A stretch of 64,000 bases of DNA from Flavobacterium hibernum (GCF_000832125.1 NZ_JPRK01000011.1:1-64000), one strand, 5' to 3'. Shown: positions 43,794-53,872, counted from the first letter of the stretch. Made by a program: numbers and translations. Notes: generated by a model not told the origin, from the letters alone.

Positions 43794-44707
43794 ATGATTA
43801 ACAAGATGAAACTAAAACATTTTTCTTTGAATCACCATGGGCTTTAATAATACTCTTTGGATTTTTAATAACTCCTTTTTTCTATCTATTAATTAACTTT
43901 TTCCCTCGTTACTTTTACAACTCTTATTTTGAAATTTTTTCTAATGCAAAATTTCAAAAAGTTATACCACAGATAACCACAAATGAAATCACTCCAGACA
44001 CGGCTTCAGCAATTATTTCTATAATTTCAAACAGTATAGGTCCAATTATAGCTATAATTGCTGCTTATCTTACTTTTATAGCATTTTGGACACAATATAA
44101 AGCAAATAAAATTCAAATAAATTATGTACGACAACAAAGATTTGAAGACACATTTTTTAGGCTTTTAGATATCCATAAAAGAAATGTAGATTCAATGGAC
44201 ATTAGAGGATCAAAAGATTCAACAAAAGTAAAAGCAACTGGCTATGAGTGCTTCCGTTGGATATATAAGAAATTTAAAAAGAAAGTCGATAATGAGAAAG
44301 ACATTACTAAAATTAAAAATAATTATGACAAAATTCAAGATTTTTATAAGCATGATCTGCATCATTATTACCGTTTTCTTTATCATATATTAAAATTTAT
44401 TAAATCAGCAGAAATACCAGACACAGAAAAATTTAAATATTCTTCAATTCTTAGAGCAACCCTTTCTGCTTATGAATTAGAAATGATTTTTCATAATGGT
44501 CTTCATAGTCATGGAAGTAGTCATTTCAAACCTCTCTTAGAATACTTCTCATTTCTTAAGAACATGGATAAATCTTTATTATTTAATCAAAATCAAATGA
44601 AAAGCTATCACGATGTAGCATTTGCTCCATCAAGTCAAAGAGAAAATTTATTAAAAGATTGGAAAGTTAAAAATCCAAATTACTGTAATCCAAATGATAC
44701 AAACTAA
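43794..44707 (+). CDS. Putative phage abortive infection protein (putAbiC-like), N-terminal frame broken
   Basis: A membrane protein of the putative abortive-infection family (PF16872-like). The main frame is open from 43802 and encodes two transmembrane helices (LIILFGFLITPFFYLLINFF; SIGPIIAIIAAYLTFIAFW), then the family core RFEDTFFRLLDIHKRNVDSM, YYRFLYHILKFI, LRATLSAYELEMIFHNGL and FKPLLEYFSFLKNM. The first ATG in that frame is only at 44195, after the helices. A start at 43794 (MINKMKLKHF) is in another frame and joins perfectly if the T5 run at 43820-43824 had one more T, giving 304 aa. It overlaps the next gene by 14 bases. The segment is very AT-rich. Confidence 0.72.
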
Positions 44708-45452
44708 ACTTGATTCAATTATAAAATCTTTTCCTTTGATTTTTATTATCCTCACAACAATTGGGTATGTAAATCTTGAATCTTACTATTATTTCTTTGA
44801 CATTGAAATAATTAATTATTTAGAAATATCAGAAATCTTATTATTATTTTTCAATAAGTCGATATTAATTATTTTATTATTGATATCAATAATTTTCATT
44901 ATTTACCTAGTTGATGAAAAAATCACCCAAGAGATTAATGATAATAAAAAAGATCTTGAAGCATTAAAGCATAGGACAGAAAAAACAAAACAAAAAATAT
45001 CTAGAGGAGGATGGATTTTAATTATCCTATTGATATTTTTTATAATCGTAGACATAATTTTCGCCAATTACATTGGATTAATTTTCCCCATTGGATTTCT
45101 TGTACTTATTATAATAAATAGGATAGCAGAAAAAACAGTATTAAAAATAATTATAAACAAAGACTCTATACTTTCTTTTATTATATACTTTGGGCTTCAA
45201 ATATTGTTGCTTTTTAATTTATTAACTATATCAACTTCTATAGAGAATGGATACAGACTAAGATACCAAAGTAAACAGTCAAAATTAGTTTGTTTCTATT
45301 ATAATGGAAAAACAATTAAAACAAGCAAAAAAACAATTTATGTTGGAGAAACAAAAAAATATATATTCTTGTTTGATAAAGAAAACGAAGAAACTTTAAT
45401 ATTTAAAACTGATGAAATTAAGGATCTAAAATTTATTCTAAAAAACAATTAA
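44694..45452 (+). CDS. Multi-pass membrane protein coupled to the abortive-infection gene
   Basis: A 252-aa, very AT-rich (Ile/Lys/Asn-rich) protein with about five hydrophobic segments: IIKSFPLIFIILTTIGYV, ILIILLLISIIFIIYLV, ILIILLIFFIIVDIIF, LIFPIGFLVLIIINR and FIIYFGLQILLLFNLL. A cytoplasmic coiled-coil-like loop (ITQEINDNKKDLEALKHRTE) lies between helices two and three, and a C-terminal soluble tail (LVCFYYNGKTIKTSKKTIYV) follows. No family is recognised. The 14-base overlap with the preceding gene implies translational coupling, so it is probably the partner of the putAbiC-like protein. Confidence 0.7.
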   Translation: MIQTKLDSIIKSFPLIFIILTTIGYVNLESYYYFFDIEIINYLEISEILLLFFNKSILIILLLISIIFIIYLVDEKITQEINDNKKDLEALKHRTEKTKQKISRGGWILIILLIFFIIVDIIFANYIGLIFPIGFLVLIIINRIAEKTVLKIIINKDSILSFIIYFGLQILLLFNLLTISTSIENGYRLRYQSKQSKLVCFYYNGKTIKTSKKTIYVGETKKYIFLFDKENEETLIFKTDEIKDLKFILKNN

Positions 45453-45465
45453 ATAAAGTAGCAAA

Positions 45466-45645
45466 CTAAAAAGACATAATTTCTTCGAAATTACATTGAT
45501 GCTTAAACCCGATCGCTTGGACATACGTAACGATAGCGCGGAAATTCTTTCCGTGCCCGTCAAACAAATCCTCCCCGATTAGATTTATCGAAATTAATAA
45601 ATAAAAAAAACGGTCCGCCAGAGCTAAAACTACATAAACAATCAA
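45466..45645 (-). pseudogene. Probable gene or element remnant with raised GC
   Basis: A 59-codon minus-strand open stretch (FDGHGKNFRAIVTYVQAIGF, then KHQCNFEEIMSF and a stop) with no good start. The section 45510-45580 is clearly more GC-rich than the flanks (GATCGCTTGGACATACGTAA, CGCGGAAATTCTTTCCGTGC). It looks like the C-terminal end of a lost gene or of a dispersed element. The rest of the 45453-45846 gap is AT-rich with no feature I can name. Confidence 0.35.
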
Positions 45646-45846
45646 TTAGCTATAAAAGTATACTCCGCTGAAACTTATCTATACAAAAGAGAATGTCTAT
45701 ACAAATAAGTAATTCGTCACTGAATAGTCCAAATCATAAAACTTTTCTTGAAAATTATATAAGATCTTTTTTTACTGTTTGAAGTAATTTTATTCTAACA
45801 CAATTAGAATACTAAATTCTATTAAAACAATTAAAAAAGTAAAATC

Positions 45847-46020
45847 ATGCAAAAGAACATTACACGTTTGTTAATGGTATTCGTAATACTATTTTCATTT
45901 ACAAGTTGCGAAGTTATTGGAGACATTTTTAAAGCAGGAATGGGATTCGGGATTTTTATTGTAATCTTTATTGTTGCCATAATCATCTTTATATTCGCCA
46001 AAATCTTTGGCAAGAAATAG
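45847..46020 (+). CDS. Small lipoprotein with one transmembrane helix
   Basis: A 57-aa gene. MQKNITRLLMVFVILFSFTS then Cys21 forms a lipoprotein signal with lipobox FTSC. After a short polar stretch (EVIGDIFKAGMG) comes a strongly hydrophobic helix, FGIFIVIFIVAIIIFIFAKI, and a basic end FGKK. Such short peptides are common in Flavobacterium. No function is known. A two-way terminator follows 7 bases after the stop. Confidence 0.65.
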   Translation: MQKNITRLLMVFVILFSFTSCEVIGDIFKAGMGFGIFIVIFIVAIIIFIFAKIFGKK

Positions 46021-46023
46021 ACA

Positions 46024-46066
46024 TAAAAAAATCCCGTTCACGAATATGAACGGGATTTCTTTTTTA
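46024..46066. terminator. Bidirectional terminator
   Basis: Perfect 12-bp stem AAATCCCGTTCA/TGAACGGGATTT, six-base loop, A-run left and T-run right, between the convergent small lipoprotein and ABC-F genes. Confidence 0.92.
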
Positions 46067-46080
46067 TAGAAAGCTATGTT

Positions 46081-47769
<1,689 letters not shown>

Positions 47770-47865
47770 CTAAGTTTTTTTGACTTTGTAAGATGTAAAT
47801 TGCGAGAAATAAAACATCGCATTTCCCTCAAAAACAGCAACATCAGGTTTCTTACATCTAACTTT

Positions 47866-48636
47866 TTACAATTTACTTTCTTTTTCTAAAGCAACTTCTA
47901 AACTTTGATAATTATTTAAAACTTTAGCAATCGAACCTTCTTTATTTAGGATAAAATGTGTTGGAAAAGCGTTTAATTGTAAGGCTTCGTTCATGTATTC
48001 TTTCATATTTGGAATTACAGAATATGAAAGCGGTTTTCTGACTAAAAACACTTTTAATTGTTCTGGTGTATCTTCGGCCAGACTTACAAAAAGTATGTCT
48101 TTGCGATCTTTGTACTTCTCAACTAATTTATTGACTTCGGGAAATTCTTTGATGCAGGCTGCACAATGAATATACCAACATTTTATAACGATAATTTTGC
48201 CTTTCATTGTTTCGTTTGAAACTAAATTTCCGTTTAAATCGTTGAAAGAAAATTTAGGGAATGGTTTTCCTTCCATCTCAAAATTTTTCAATGCATCAAA
48301 AGCTTCCTGATTTATGGTTGCTTTAATACTTGTATCTGATTTTGGCTGAATTTTAAATAGCTTATAGTAATAGATTGAATCGGTAGATTTTAATCGAATT
48401 GGAATGTAATTTCCGTTTACTAATTCATTTAAAAATGATTCTTTTGAAATTTGTTTTGAAAGAAGATTTAGCGCCATAAAATCTCTGGAAAGCATAATAT
48501 TTTCTTTCTGATAAGTAGACCAATCTTTAAAAGTTTTTTGAATTTGAATGGGATTAACTTCTGGATTTCCTAATTTATTTTGACCAAAAGAAAAAGTAAA
48601 AAATAAAAGTGTTATTATAATTATGGATTTCTTCAT
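47866..48636 (-). CDS. TlpA-like thioredoxin-fold lipid-free exported protein
   Basis: A 256-aa exported redoxin. The signal peptide is IIIITLLFFTFSFGQ. The C-terminal ~130 residues are an AhpC/TlpA-type thioredoxin domain (FPKFSFNDLNGNLVSNETMK, GKIIVIKCWYIHCAACIKEF) with the redox motif C-A-A-C, the cis-proline region near AFPTHFILNKEGSIAKVL. The N-terminal ~110 residues are a variable domain typical of Bacteroidota TlpA proteins. It probably reduces periplasmic disulphides; the partner is unknown. A -7 box lies at 48663-48670. Confidence 0.87.
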   Translation of the reverse strand: MKKSIIIITLLFFTFSFGQNKLGNPEVNPIQIQKTFKDWSTYQKENIMLSRDFMALNLLSKQISKESFLNELVNGNYIPIRLKSTDSIYYYKLFKIQPKSDTSIKATINQEAFDALKNFEMEGKPFPKFSFNDLNGNLVSNETMKGKIIVIKCWYIHCAACIKEFPEVNKLVEKYKDRKDILFVSLAEDTPEQLKVFLVRKPLSYSVIPNMKEYMNEALQLNAFPTHFILNKEGSIAKVLNNYQSLEVALEKESKL

Positions 48637-48662
48637 GAAGTTTTATGCAATTATTCTGAAGT

Positions 48663-48670
48663 CAAAAGTA
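48663..48670 (-). promoter_or_regulatory. Putative -7 element of the TlpA-like gene
   Basis: TACTTTTG on the minus strand, 27 bases before the ATG. No TTG is placed at -33. Confidence 0.4.
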
Positions 48671-48712
48671 CTTAAAATAGTTTGCATTTTGGGTTTGATT
48701 GTGAAGAAATGG

Positions 48713-48767
48713 CTCGCAGATGATACGGATTCGCTATCGCGAAAACGCAGATTTACACGGATTTTAT
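48713..48767. repeat. Dispersed repeat, family R2, copy near the TlpA-like gene
   Basis: CGCAGATGATACGGATTCGC then TATCGCGAAAACGCAGATTTACACGG, the R2 unit in the orientation of the left half at 7.7 kb. Confidence 0.7.
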
Positions 48768-48782
48768 AGTACATACATAATC

Positions 48783-48840
48783 TTGTCATCCCGAGGAACG
48801 AGCTATCTTCTCAAGTAGCTCGACAAAGATTGTAATTAAA
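48783..48840. repeat. Half-repeat with TGTCATCCCGAGGAACGAG
   Basis: An inverse copy of the unit at 17767. It is followed by AGCTATCTTCTCAAGTAGCTCGACA, which has a small AGCTAC/GTAGCT-type stem. Together with the R2 copy and a later TCGCAGATTTAGCAGATTTG word, it accounts for much of the 48637-49056 gap. Confidence 0.6.
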
Positions 48841-49031
48841 CCGATAAGTTTCTAGAGGATTTACATAAAGTCTGCAAAAGGTTTCTCGCAGATTTAGCAG
48901 ATTTGTTTTTTTGCAAGAATTAGTAACATTATAAGCTGATTTCAATTAGAATAAAAATTAAAAAAATTTCTGATATCAAGATAAAGAGCATCATGATACA
49001 AATTTGTGTCCTATTTTAAATAATTACTTTT

Positions 49032-49039
49032 TAAATTTG
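49032..49039 (+). promoter_or_regulatory. Putative -7 element of the 76-aa gene
   Basis: TAAATTTG matches TAnnTTTG, 17 bases before the ATG. A TTTG lies 25 bases upstream, rather far for a -33 element. Confidence 0.4.
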
Positions 49040-49056
49040 TTTAAAATTATAAGATA

Positions 49057-49287
49057 ATGATTACAGAGAGATTTTCAAATGAAGTTAAAACCAGATTAAA
49101 CGTTTTTTTTACTGATAATATCGATTGTAAAGAGATGGCAAAGTTGATACGCGAAGTAAACAATGCACTTTCGTTATCGGTTATGAGAGGATGCGAAACT
49201 ATAGAATCTGAAATAAAAAATGTTGATGACAATTTTTACTGGCTTAATAAGCTTGCAGAAACTTTAGATCCGTATTTGGAAGCTTAA
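49057..49287 (+). CDS. Small conserved hypothetical protein
   Basis: A 76-aa helical cytoplasmic protein (FSNEVKTRLNVFFTDNIDC, EMAKLIREVNNALSLSVMRG, NFYWLNKLAETLDPYLEA). No family is recognised. It has a good start with a -7 box and a terminator, so it is probably a real, separately expressed gene between the TlpA-like gene and the chitin locus. Confidence 0.65.
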   Translation: MITERFSNEVKTRLNVFFTDNIDCKEMAKLIREVNNALSLSVMRGCETIESEIKNVDDNFYWLNKLAETLDPYLEA

Positions 49288-49310
49288 ATAATGAATGAAA
49301 TTATTTAAGC

Positions 49311-49350
49311 ATAAAAAAACCTGGCAATAAAATTACCAGGTTTGTAATGT
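49311..49350 (+). terminator. Terminator of the 76-aa gene
   Basis: Stem AAACCTGG/CCAGGTTT, with an inner TAAT-like loop and A-run before it. The following T-run is short, so it is weaker than other terminators here. Confidence 0.7.
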
Positions 49351-49510
49351 TCTCCTTTAGACGAAAACCAAATAACAAATCATCTAAATTTGAGACATTA
49401 TTTGAAATAAAATTTTAGATTAAAAAATAAATAACCAAACTCAATTTTAACCGTCCCAATCTTTTATTTCTATATTATAATGTTTGAAAATAATTTAGTT
49501 TTTTTCTTAA

Positions 49511-49542
49511 TTATCTCTACTAGAAATATCTAGTAGAGATAA
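49511..49542. repeat. Perfect 13-bp inverted repeat after the GH20 gene
   Basis: TTATCTCTACTAG, six bases, CTAGTAGAGATAA. It lies 56 bases past the GH20 stop. The minus-strand transcript has no T-run directly after the hairpin, so it may be an end-protecting hairpin or a protein-binding site. The rest of the 49288-49598 gap shows nothing else. Confidence 0.65.
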
Positions 49543-49598
49543 CAGAATTACTAAACATTAGGGCAACTTAACTTACTAAACTAATTCAAACCAAACTT

Positions 49599-51665
49599 TT
49601 ACATTAATTTTTTCAAGCTTTTATATACGCCAAGCTCAACATCGGCATGATCTTTTGAATCGCATAATTCTATCAGTTTTTTCAGGTCATCTGTTTTTAA
49701 TGTTGACTTATTATCTAAAACCAATAATAATTCTTGCGATGCATCATTTAACTTTTTAGCCAAAGGTAAAACGGGTTGCACCAAAGGCGCATTCACACTC
49801 AATTCGCCTAAGTTTTTATAAACCGTAATCCATTTGTTAAAAAAGGCTGCTACTTTTGCTTTGTTCTCAGGAGATTTATTTCCTAAATATTGACTTACTG
49901 CTTCATCAAAAGCCAATGAATCTTTAGAATCTGATGTACAAGCATCTGCAAAAAGTGTAAACGGAGAATACATTTGATATTCTGTTCCTCCAATATTTCT
50001 TTTATATCCTTTTAGAGGCTCACAAACATTCGAAAACTCATTAAGTGATTCTGTATTTTGGTTGTTTGCAATGTTTCTTAAAATCACTCCTTTATTGCGA
50101 ATGTGTGTTAATCCTAATTCTTCTAATCTAAAAGAAACTGTTTCAAGACGTTTTCGCATACTTGCCATATCTGTAACGTCTTCGGCAGACCAAAGTCTTT
50201 CTGCAATCGCTGCTGTTCTTGGCCAAAGTCTTGAATCTATCGTTGTTGGTGTAACAAGTTCCGTCCACATTGTAGCTTCACCCCCTAAAACTCTTGCTTT
50301 TTCTTCTGCTGTTAATTCAACACCTTTTGGCATTGGATCGTTTAAATAATGACTTTCAACTGGGTATAGTAAGTCAACATAAAATCCATTTGACTGAACT
50401 GTTTTATATCCTTTTTTTACTGCATCTACTAATGATTGTCCTGCAACAACTCCTTCGTTAGCTCCTCTCCAAGCATGAATGATAGCATCTTTTGACATGT
50501 TTTTGGTCAAAATTTCTTCCCATCCCATTAATTGTTTTCCATGTTTTTTAAGCATTGGAACTAATTGCATTGTAAAGTAAGTTTGCAGTTCATGATTGGT
50601 TGCTAACTTATTTTTCTTTTTGAATTCTTGAATTTTTGGGTTTGAATCCCAGTCTTTTCCTTCGTTTTCGTCTCCCCCGATATGAAAATAGGCGCCTGGG
50701 AATAATGGACAAACCTCATCAAAGATTTCACTTAATAACTGGTATGTTTTAGGATTTGAAGGATCTAATGTTGGCGAAAAAATACCCGCATTTCTTTCAA
50801 TTCCATAGGTAGCGATTGCCGTACCCTGAATATTTTTTTCGGAAGTTCCACCTGTTAAAGTAATTACCTTACTTCCAATTTCCGGATATGCTGTTAATAT
50901 TGCAGATCCGTGACCGGGAACATCTATTTCCGGAACTACCAAAATACCGCGCTCATCGGCGTATTTAACGATATTTTTAATTTCCTCTTGTGTGTAGTAC
51001 ATTCCATCCGAAGCTAATTCGATTAGTTTTGGATGTTTTTTCATTTCGATTCTCCAACCTTGATCATCTACTAAATGCCAGTGAAAAACGTTCATTTTCA
51101 TTGCCGCCAAAGCATCAAGATTTCTTTTAATTACGTCAACTGGCTGAAAATGTCTTGAAACATCGATCATTAAACCTCTCCATGTAAATCTTGGAAAATC
51201 TGAAATTTGCGATGTTGGAAAATAAAATGATGTGCTATTGTTTTGTAACATTTGCAATAGCGTTTCTAAGCCATGTAAGGCTCCTAAATCGCTTGTTGCA
51301 TTTATTGTAATTTTGTTTTGTTTGATATCTAAATGATAACTTTCGTCTTCATACAAACCAATTTTTCCGCTTTTGGTACAATTAATTTGCAATTCGGCAG
51401 TTGGAACTTCATTTAGTTTTGTAATAAAACCTTGTTCGAAAAAAATACCTGTTCTACCATCTAAACGACGTAAAAAACGAGTTACTGCTCCAAAAATTCG
51501 AGGATTAGGATTTCCGGTAATGTTAACTTTAAAATTTTTGTTTAAAGCAAAATTACCATCGTTTAAAACAACGTTTTGAGGCCACGGCATAAGATTTAGT
51601 TGCTCTTTTTTAATTTGAGCACTTGAGGTTACACCTGCCAATAGTAGGACTAATAAATATTTCAT
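49599..51665 (-). CDS. Beta-N-acetylhexosaminidase, GH20 (chitin locus)
   Basis: An exo-acting enzyme that releases GlcNAc from chitooligosaccharides. Signal peptide MKYLLVLLLAGVTSSAQ, then a GH20b domain (~25-150) and the catalytic barrel. The acid/base pair is in AYFHIGGDENEGKDW; WRGLMIDVSRHFQPVDVIKR and FHWHLVDDQGWRIEMK are further GH20 motifs. At 688 aa it carries a C-terminal extension. No lipobox, so probably periplasmic. It is the last gene of the chitin transcript, 158 bases after nagB. Confidence 0.93.
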   Translation of the reverse strand: MKYLLVLLLAGVTSSAQIKKEQLNLMPWPQNVVLNDGNFALNKNFKVNITGNPNPRIFGAVTRFLRRLDGRTGIFFEQGFITKLNEVPTAELQINCTKSGKIGLYEDESYHLDIKQNKITINATSDLGALHGLETLLQMLQNNSTSFYFPTSQISDFPRFTWRGLMIDVSRHFQPVDVIKRNLDALAAMKMNVFHWHLVDDQGWRIEMKKHPKLIELASDGMYYTQEEIKNIVKYADERGILVVPEIDVPGHGSAILTAYPEIGSKVITLTGGTSEKNIQGTAIATYGIERNAGIFSPTLDPSNPKTYQLLSEIFDEVCPLFPGAYFHIGGDENEGKDWDSNPKIQEFKKKNKLATNHELQTYFTMQLVPMLKKHGKQLMGWEEILTKNMSKDAIIHAWRGANEGVVAGQSLVDAVKKGYKTVQSNGFYVDLLYPVESHYLNDPMPKGVELTAEEKARVLGGEATMWTELVTPTTIDSRLWPRTAAIAERLWSAEDVTDMASMRKRLETVSFRLEELGLTHIRNKGVILRNIANNQNTESLNEFSNVCEPLKGYKRNIGGTEYQMYSPFTLFADACTSDSKDSLAFDEAVSQYLGNKSPENKAKVAAFFNKWITVYKNLGELSVNAPLVQPVLPLAKKLNDASQELLLVLDNKSTLKTDDLKKLIELCDSKDHADVELGVYKSLKKLM

Positions 51666-51823
51666 TTTTTACTGTTTTTGAAAAGATGTTATTTTTGGAT
51701 AACATTAATAAATAAAAGAAACAAAACTCAGAAAGACTTCTATTGAACCCTCACAAATCGCTATAAAGTCAATCCGAATTTTGTAATTTGATTCGCTCTC
51801 AACCGAATCTTAAAAAAATAGTT

Positions 51824-53761
51824 TTAATAATCGAAACGTTTAAATGCTTCGATTGCTTCGTATTCTGCCAATCCTAACTCATCGTATAAAATGGCCGTAT
51901 TTTTATTTCGGTCTTCGGCTCTTACCCAGAACTCTCTTGAGTCATTTCCCTGAAACATTACTCGGTCTTTTTGAGACTGATGGTACAAGATTGCATGACG
52001 TTTCAATAAAACTTCTGATGGAGAAAGCGGAACGGCCATATCGATTTCATTAATATCCCATTCTTGCCAAGCACCTCTGTACAACCACAACCAACAATCG
52101 TCCATGTATTTCTCTGGCTTTAATTGTTTCATGGCAGCAAAAATTGCGTTCAAACAAACTTCGTGTGTTCCGTGCGGATCTGCAAGATCTCCGGCGGCAA
52201 ATACTTGATGTGGCTTTATTTTGGCAATTATATCTTTTACGATAGCAATATCTTCGGCTCCTAACGGATTCTTTTTTACTTGGCCTGTTTCGTAAAATGG
52301 AAGATCAAGAAAATGTGTATTTTCGTCCTTTAAACCAATGTATCTCGTTGCTGCATAAGACTCTCTTCGTCTTATTAATCCTTTTAGTTTTCGAACTTCA
52401 AGGGAATCAATTTGATTTTCTGATTTATTGTTTAAAAATTCTATTATGGATTTGAAATTTAATGCTGTCGAAGTTTCTCCAACAAAATCTTTGGCAACTT
52501 CGGCAAACTTTAATGCTTCGTCATCTGTAACGGCTATATTTCCAGAGGTTTGATATACTACGTGTACATCGTGTCCTTGTTTTATCAATTTTGAAAAAGT
52601 TCCTCCCATAGAAATCACATCATCGTCTGGATGTGGACTAAAAAGAATTACTCGTTTTTTTGCCGGATTGGCTCTTTCCGGACGAAACGAATCGTCTGTG
52701 TTGGGTTTTCCTCCCGGCCATCCTGTGATGGTATGCTGCAATACGTTAAACATATTGATGTTTAAATCGTAAGCAGAACCTTCTTGTGCCAAAAGATCAG
52801 ACATTCCGTTGTTGTTGTAATCTCTGTCGGTTAATTTTAAAATAGATTGTTTTGTTTTTTGGCACAACCAAACAATCGCTTTGCTTTTTAATTCTTGATT
52901 CCAAATGCATTCTCCAACTAACCAAGGTGTTTTAAAACGTGTTAATTCAGATGCAGCAGATTGGTCTAAAACGAAAGTTGCATTAGGATGATTTTGTAAA
53001 AATGTTGCAGGAACTTCTGAACTAATATCTCCCTGAATAGTTCTTTTAATGATGTCGGCTTTGTTTTGTCCCCAAGCCATTAATACAATTCTCTTTGATC
53101 TTAAAATGGTAGAAACTCCCATTGTAATGGCTCTTTTTGGCACATTATCAATTCCGTTAAAATCAGACGAGGCATCTACTCTTGTAATATGATCTAATGT
53201 AATAATTCTGGTTCCTGAATTGATGTGCGATCCTGGCTCATTAAAACCTACGTGACCTGTACGACCAATTCCTAATAACTGAAAATCTAAACCTCCAGCA
53301 CTTTTAATATTCATTTCGTAATCGATACAATATTGATTTAATTCATCAATATGTACAGTTCCGTCAGGAATATTAACATTCTCAGGATTGATGTCAATGT
53401 GATTAAAAAGATGCTGATGCATGAAATGATGATAGCTCTGATTGTTCTCTTTTGTCATTGGATAATATTCATCCAAATTAAAAGTGATTACGTTGCTAAA
53501 ACTCAATCCTTCTTCTCTGTGCATTCTCACTAATTCTTCGTATACTTTTATAGGAGAAGAACCTGTGGCTAAACCTAATACACAAGACTTGTTTTTCTCT
53601 TGTTTAGATCTAATTAACTGCGCAATTTCCTGCGCTACGATTATAGAAGCTTCGGTAGAATTTTTGAAGATTTCGTTGTGGATTTTCTCAAATCTGGTTT
53701 CTTCAAATTTTCCCGCGCTTTTATAACTGATATCAGGTTTTATTTCTAAAGCACTTTTCAT
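51824..53761 (-). CDS. nagB: Glucosamine-6-phosphate deaminase fused to a PIG-L/LmbE domain
   Basis: A 645-aa two-domain enzyme. Residues ~25-290 are NagB (GLATGSSPIKVYEELVRMHR, VITFNLDEYYPM, LLGIGRTGHVGFNEPGS), which converts glucosamine-6-phosphate to fructose-6-phosphate and ammonia. Residues ~370-560 are a PIG-L/LmbE-type deacetylase (VILFSPHPDDDVISMGGTFS, DPHGTHEVC), a zinc family that removes N-acetyl groups. The fusion could remove acetate and then deaminate, although the PIG-L substrate is not proven. It has its own promoter and a leader hairpin after susD. It acts in the cytoplasm. Confidence 0.92.
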   Translation of the reverse strand: MKSALEIKPDISYKSAGKFEETRFEKIHNEIFKNSTEASIIVAQEIAQLIRSKQEKNKSCVLGLATGSSPIKVYEELVRMHREEGLSFSNVITFNLDEYYPMTKENNQSYHHFMHQHLFNHIDINPENVNIPDGTVHIDELNQYCIDYEMNIKSAGGLDFQLLGIGRTGHVGFNEPGSHINSGTRIITLDHITRVDASSDFNGIDNVPKRAITMGVSTILRSKRIVLMAWGQNKADIIKRTIQGDISSEVPATFLQNHPNATFVLDQSAASELTRFKTPWLVGECIWNQELKSKAIVWLCQKTKQSILKLTDRDYNNNGMSDLLAQEGSAYDLNINMFNVLQHTITGWPGGKPNTDDSFRPERANPAKKRVILFSPHPDDDVISMGGTFSKLIKQGHDVHVVYQTSGNIAVTDDEALKFAEVAKDFVGETSTALNFKSIIEFLNNKSENQIDSLEVRKLKGLIRRRESYAATRYIGLKDENTHFLDLPFYETGQVKKNPLGAEDIAIVKDIIAKIKPHQVFAAGDLADPHGTHEVCLNAIFAAMKQLKPEKYMDDCWLWLYRGAWQEWDINEIDMAVPLSPSEVLLKRHAILYHQSQKDRVMFQGNDSREFWVRAEDRNKNTAILYDELGLAEYEAIEAFKRFDY

Positions 53762-53798
53762 TTCTTTTCTTTTTATAGTAATTATAAAGTTGGTTTTG

Positions 53799-53834
53799 AA
53801 ATGGTATAAACAATTTGCATTGCCTATACCATTT
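53799..53834 (-). repeat. Inverted repeat in the nagB leader
   Basis: Perfect 10-bp arms AAATGGTATA and TATACCATTT, spaced by 16 bases, lie between the nagB -7 box and the ATG. They could be an operator or a leader hairpin. Confidence 0.6.
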
Positions 53835-53840
53835 ACTAAC

Positions 53841-53869
53841 CAAACTTAAATTCTTTTATTCTTGCTCAA
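53841..53869 (-). promoter_or_regulatory. Internal promoter of the nagB-GH20 pair
   Basis: On the minus strand TTG, 18-base spacer, TAAGTTTG (full TAnnTTTG match). It lies directly after the susD stop codon, 80 bases before the nagB ATG. Confidence 0.55.
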
Positions 53870-53872
53870 TTA

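Noticed and set aside
45831-46013. A 60-aa minus-strand ORF
   Set aside because: It is the shadow of the 57-aa lipoprotein gene, which has a clear lipobox and helix on the plus strand.
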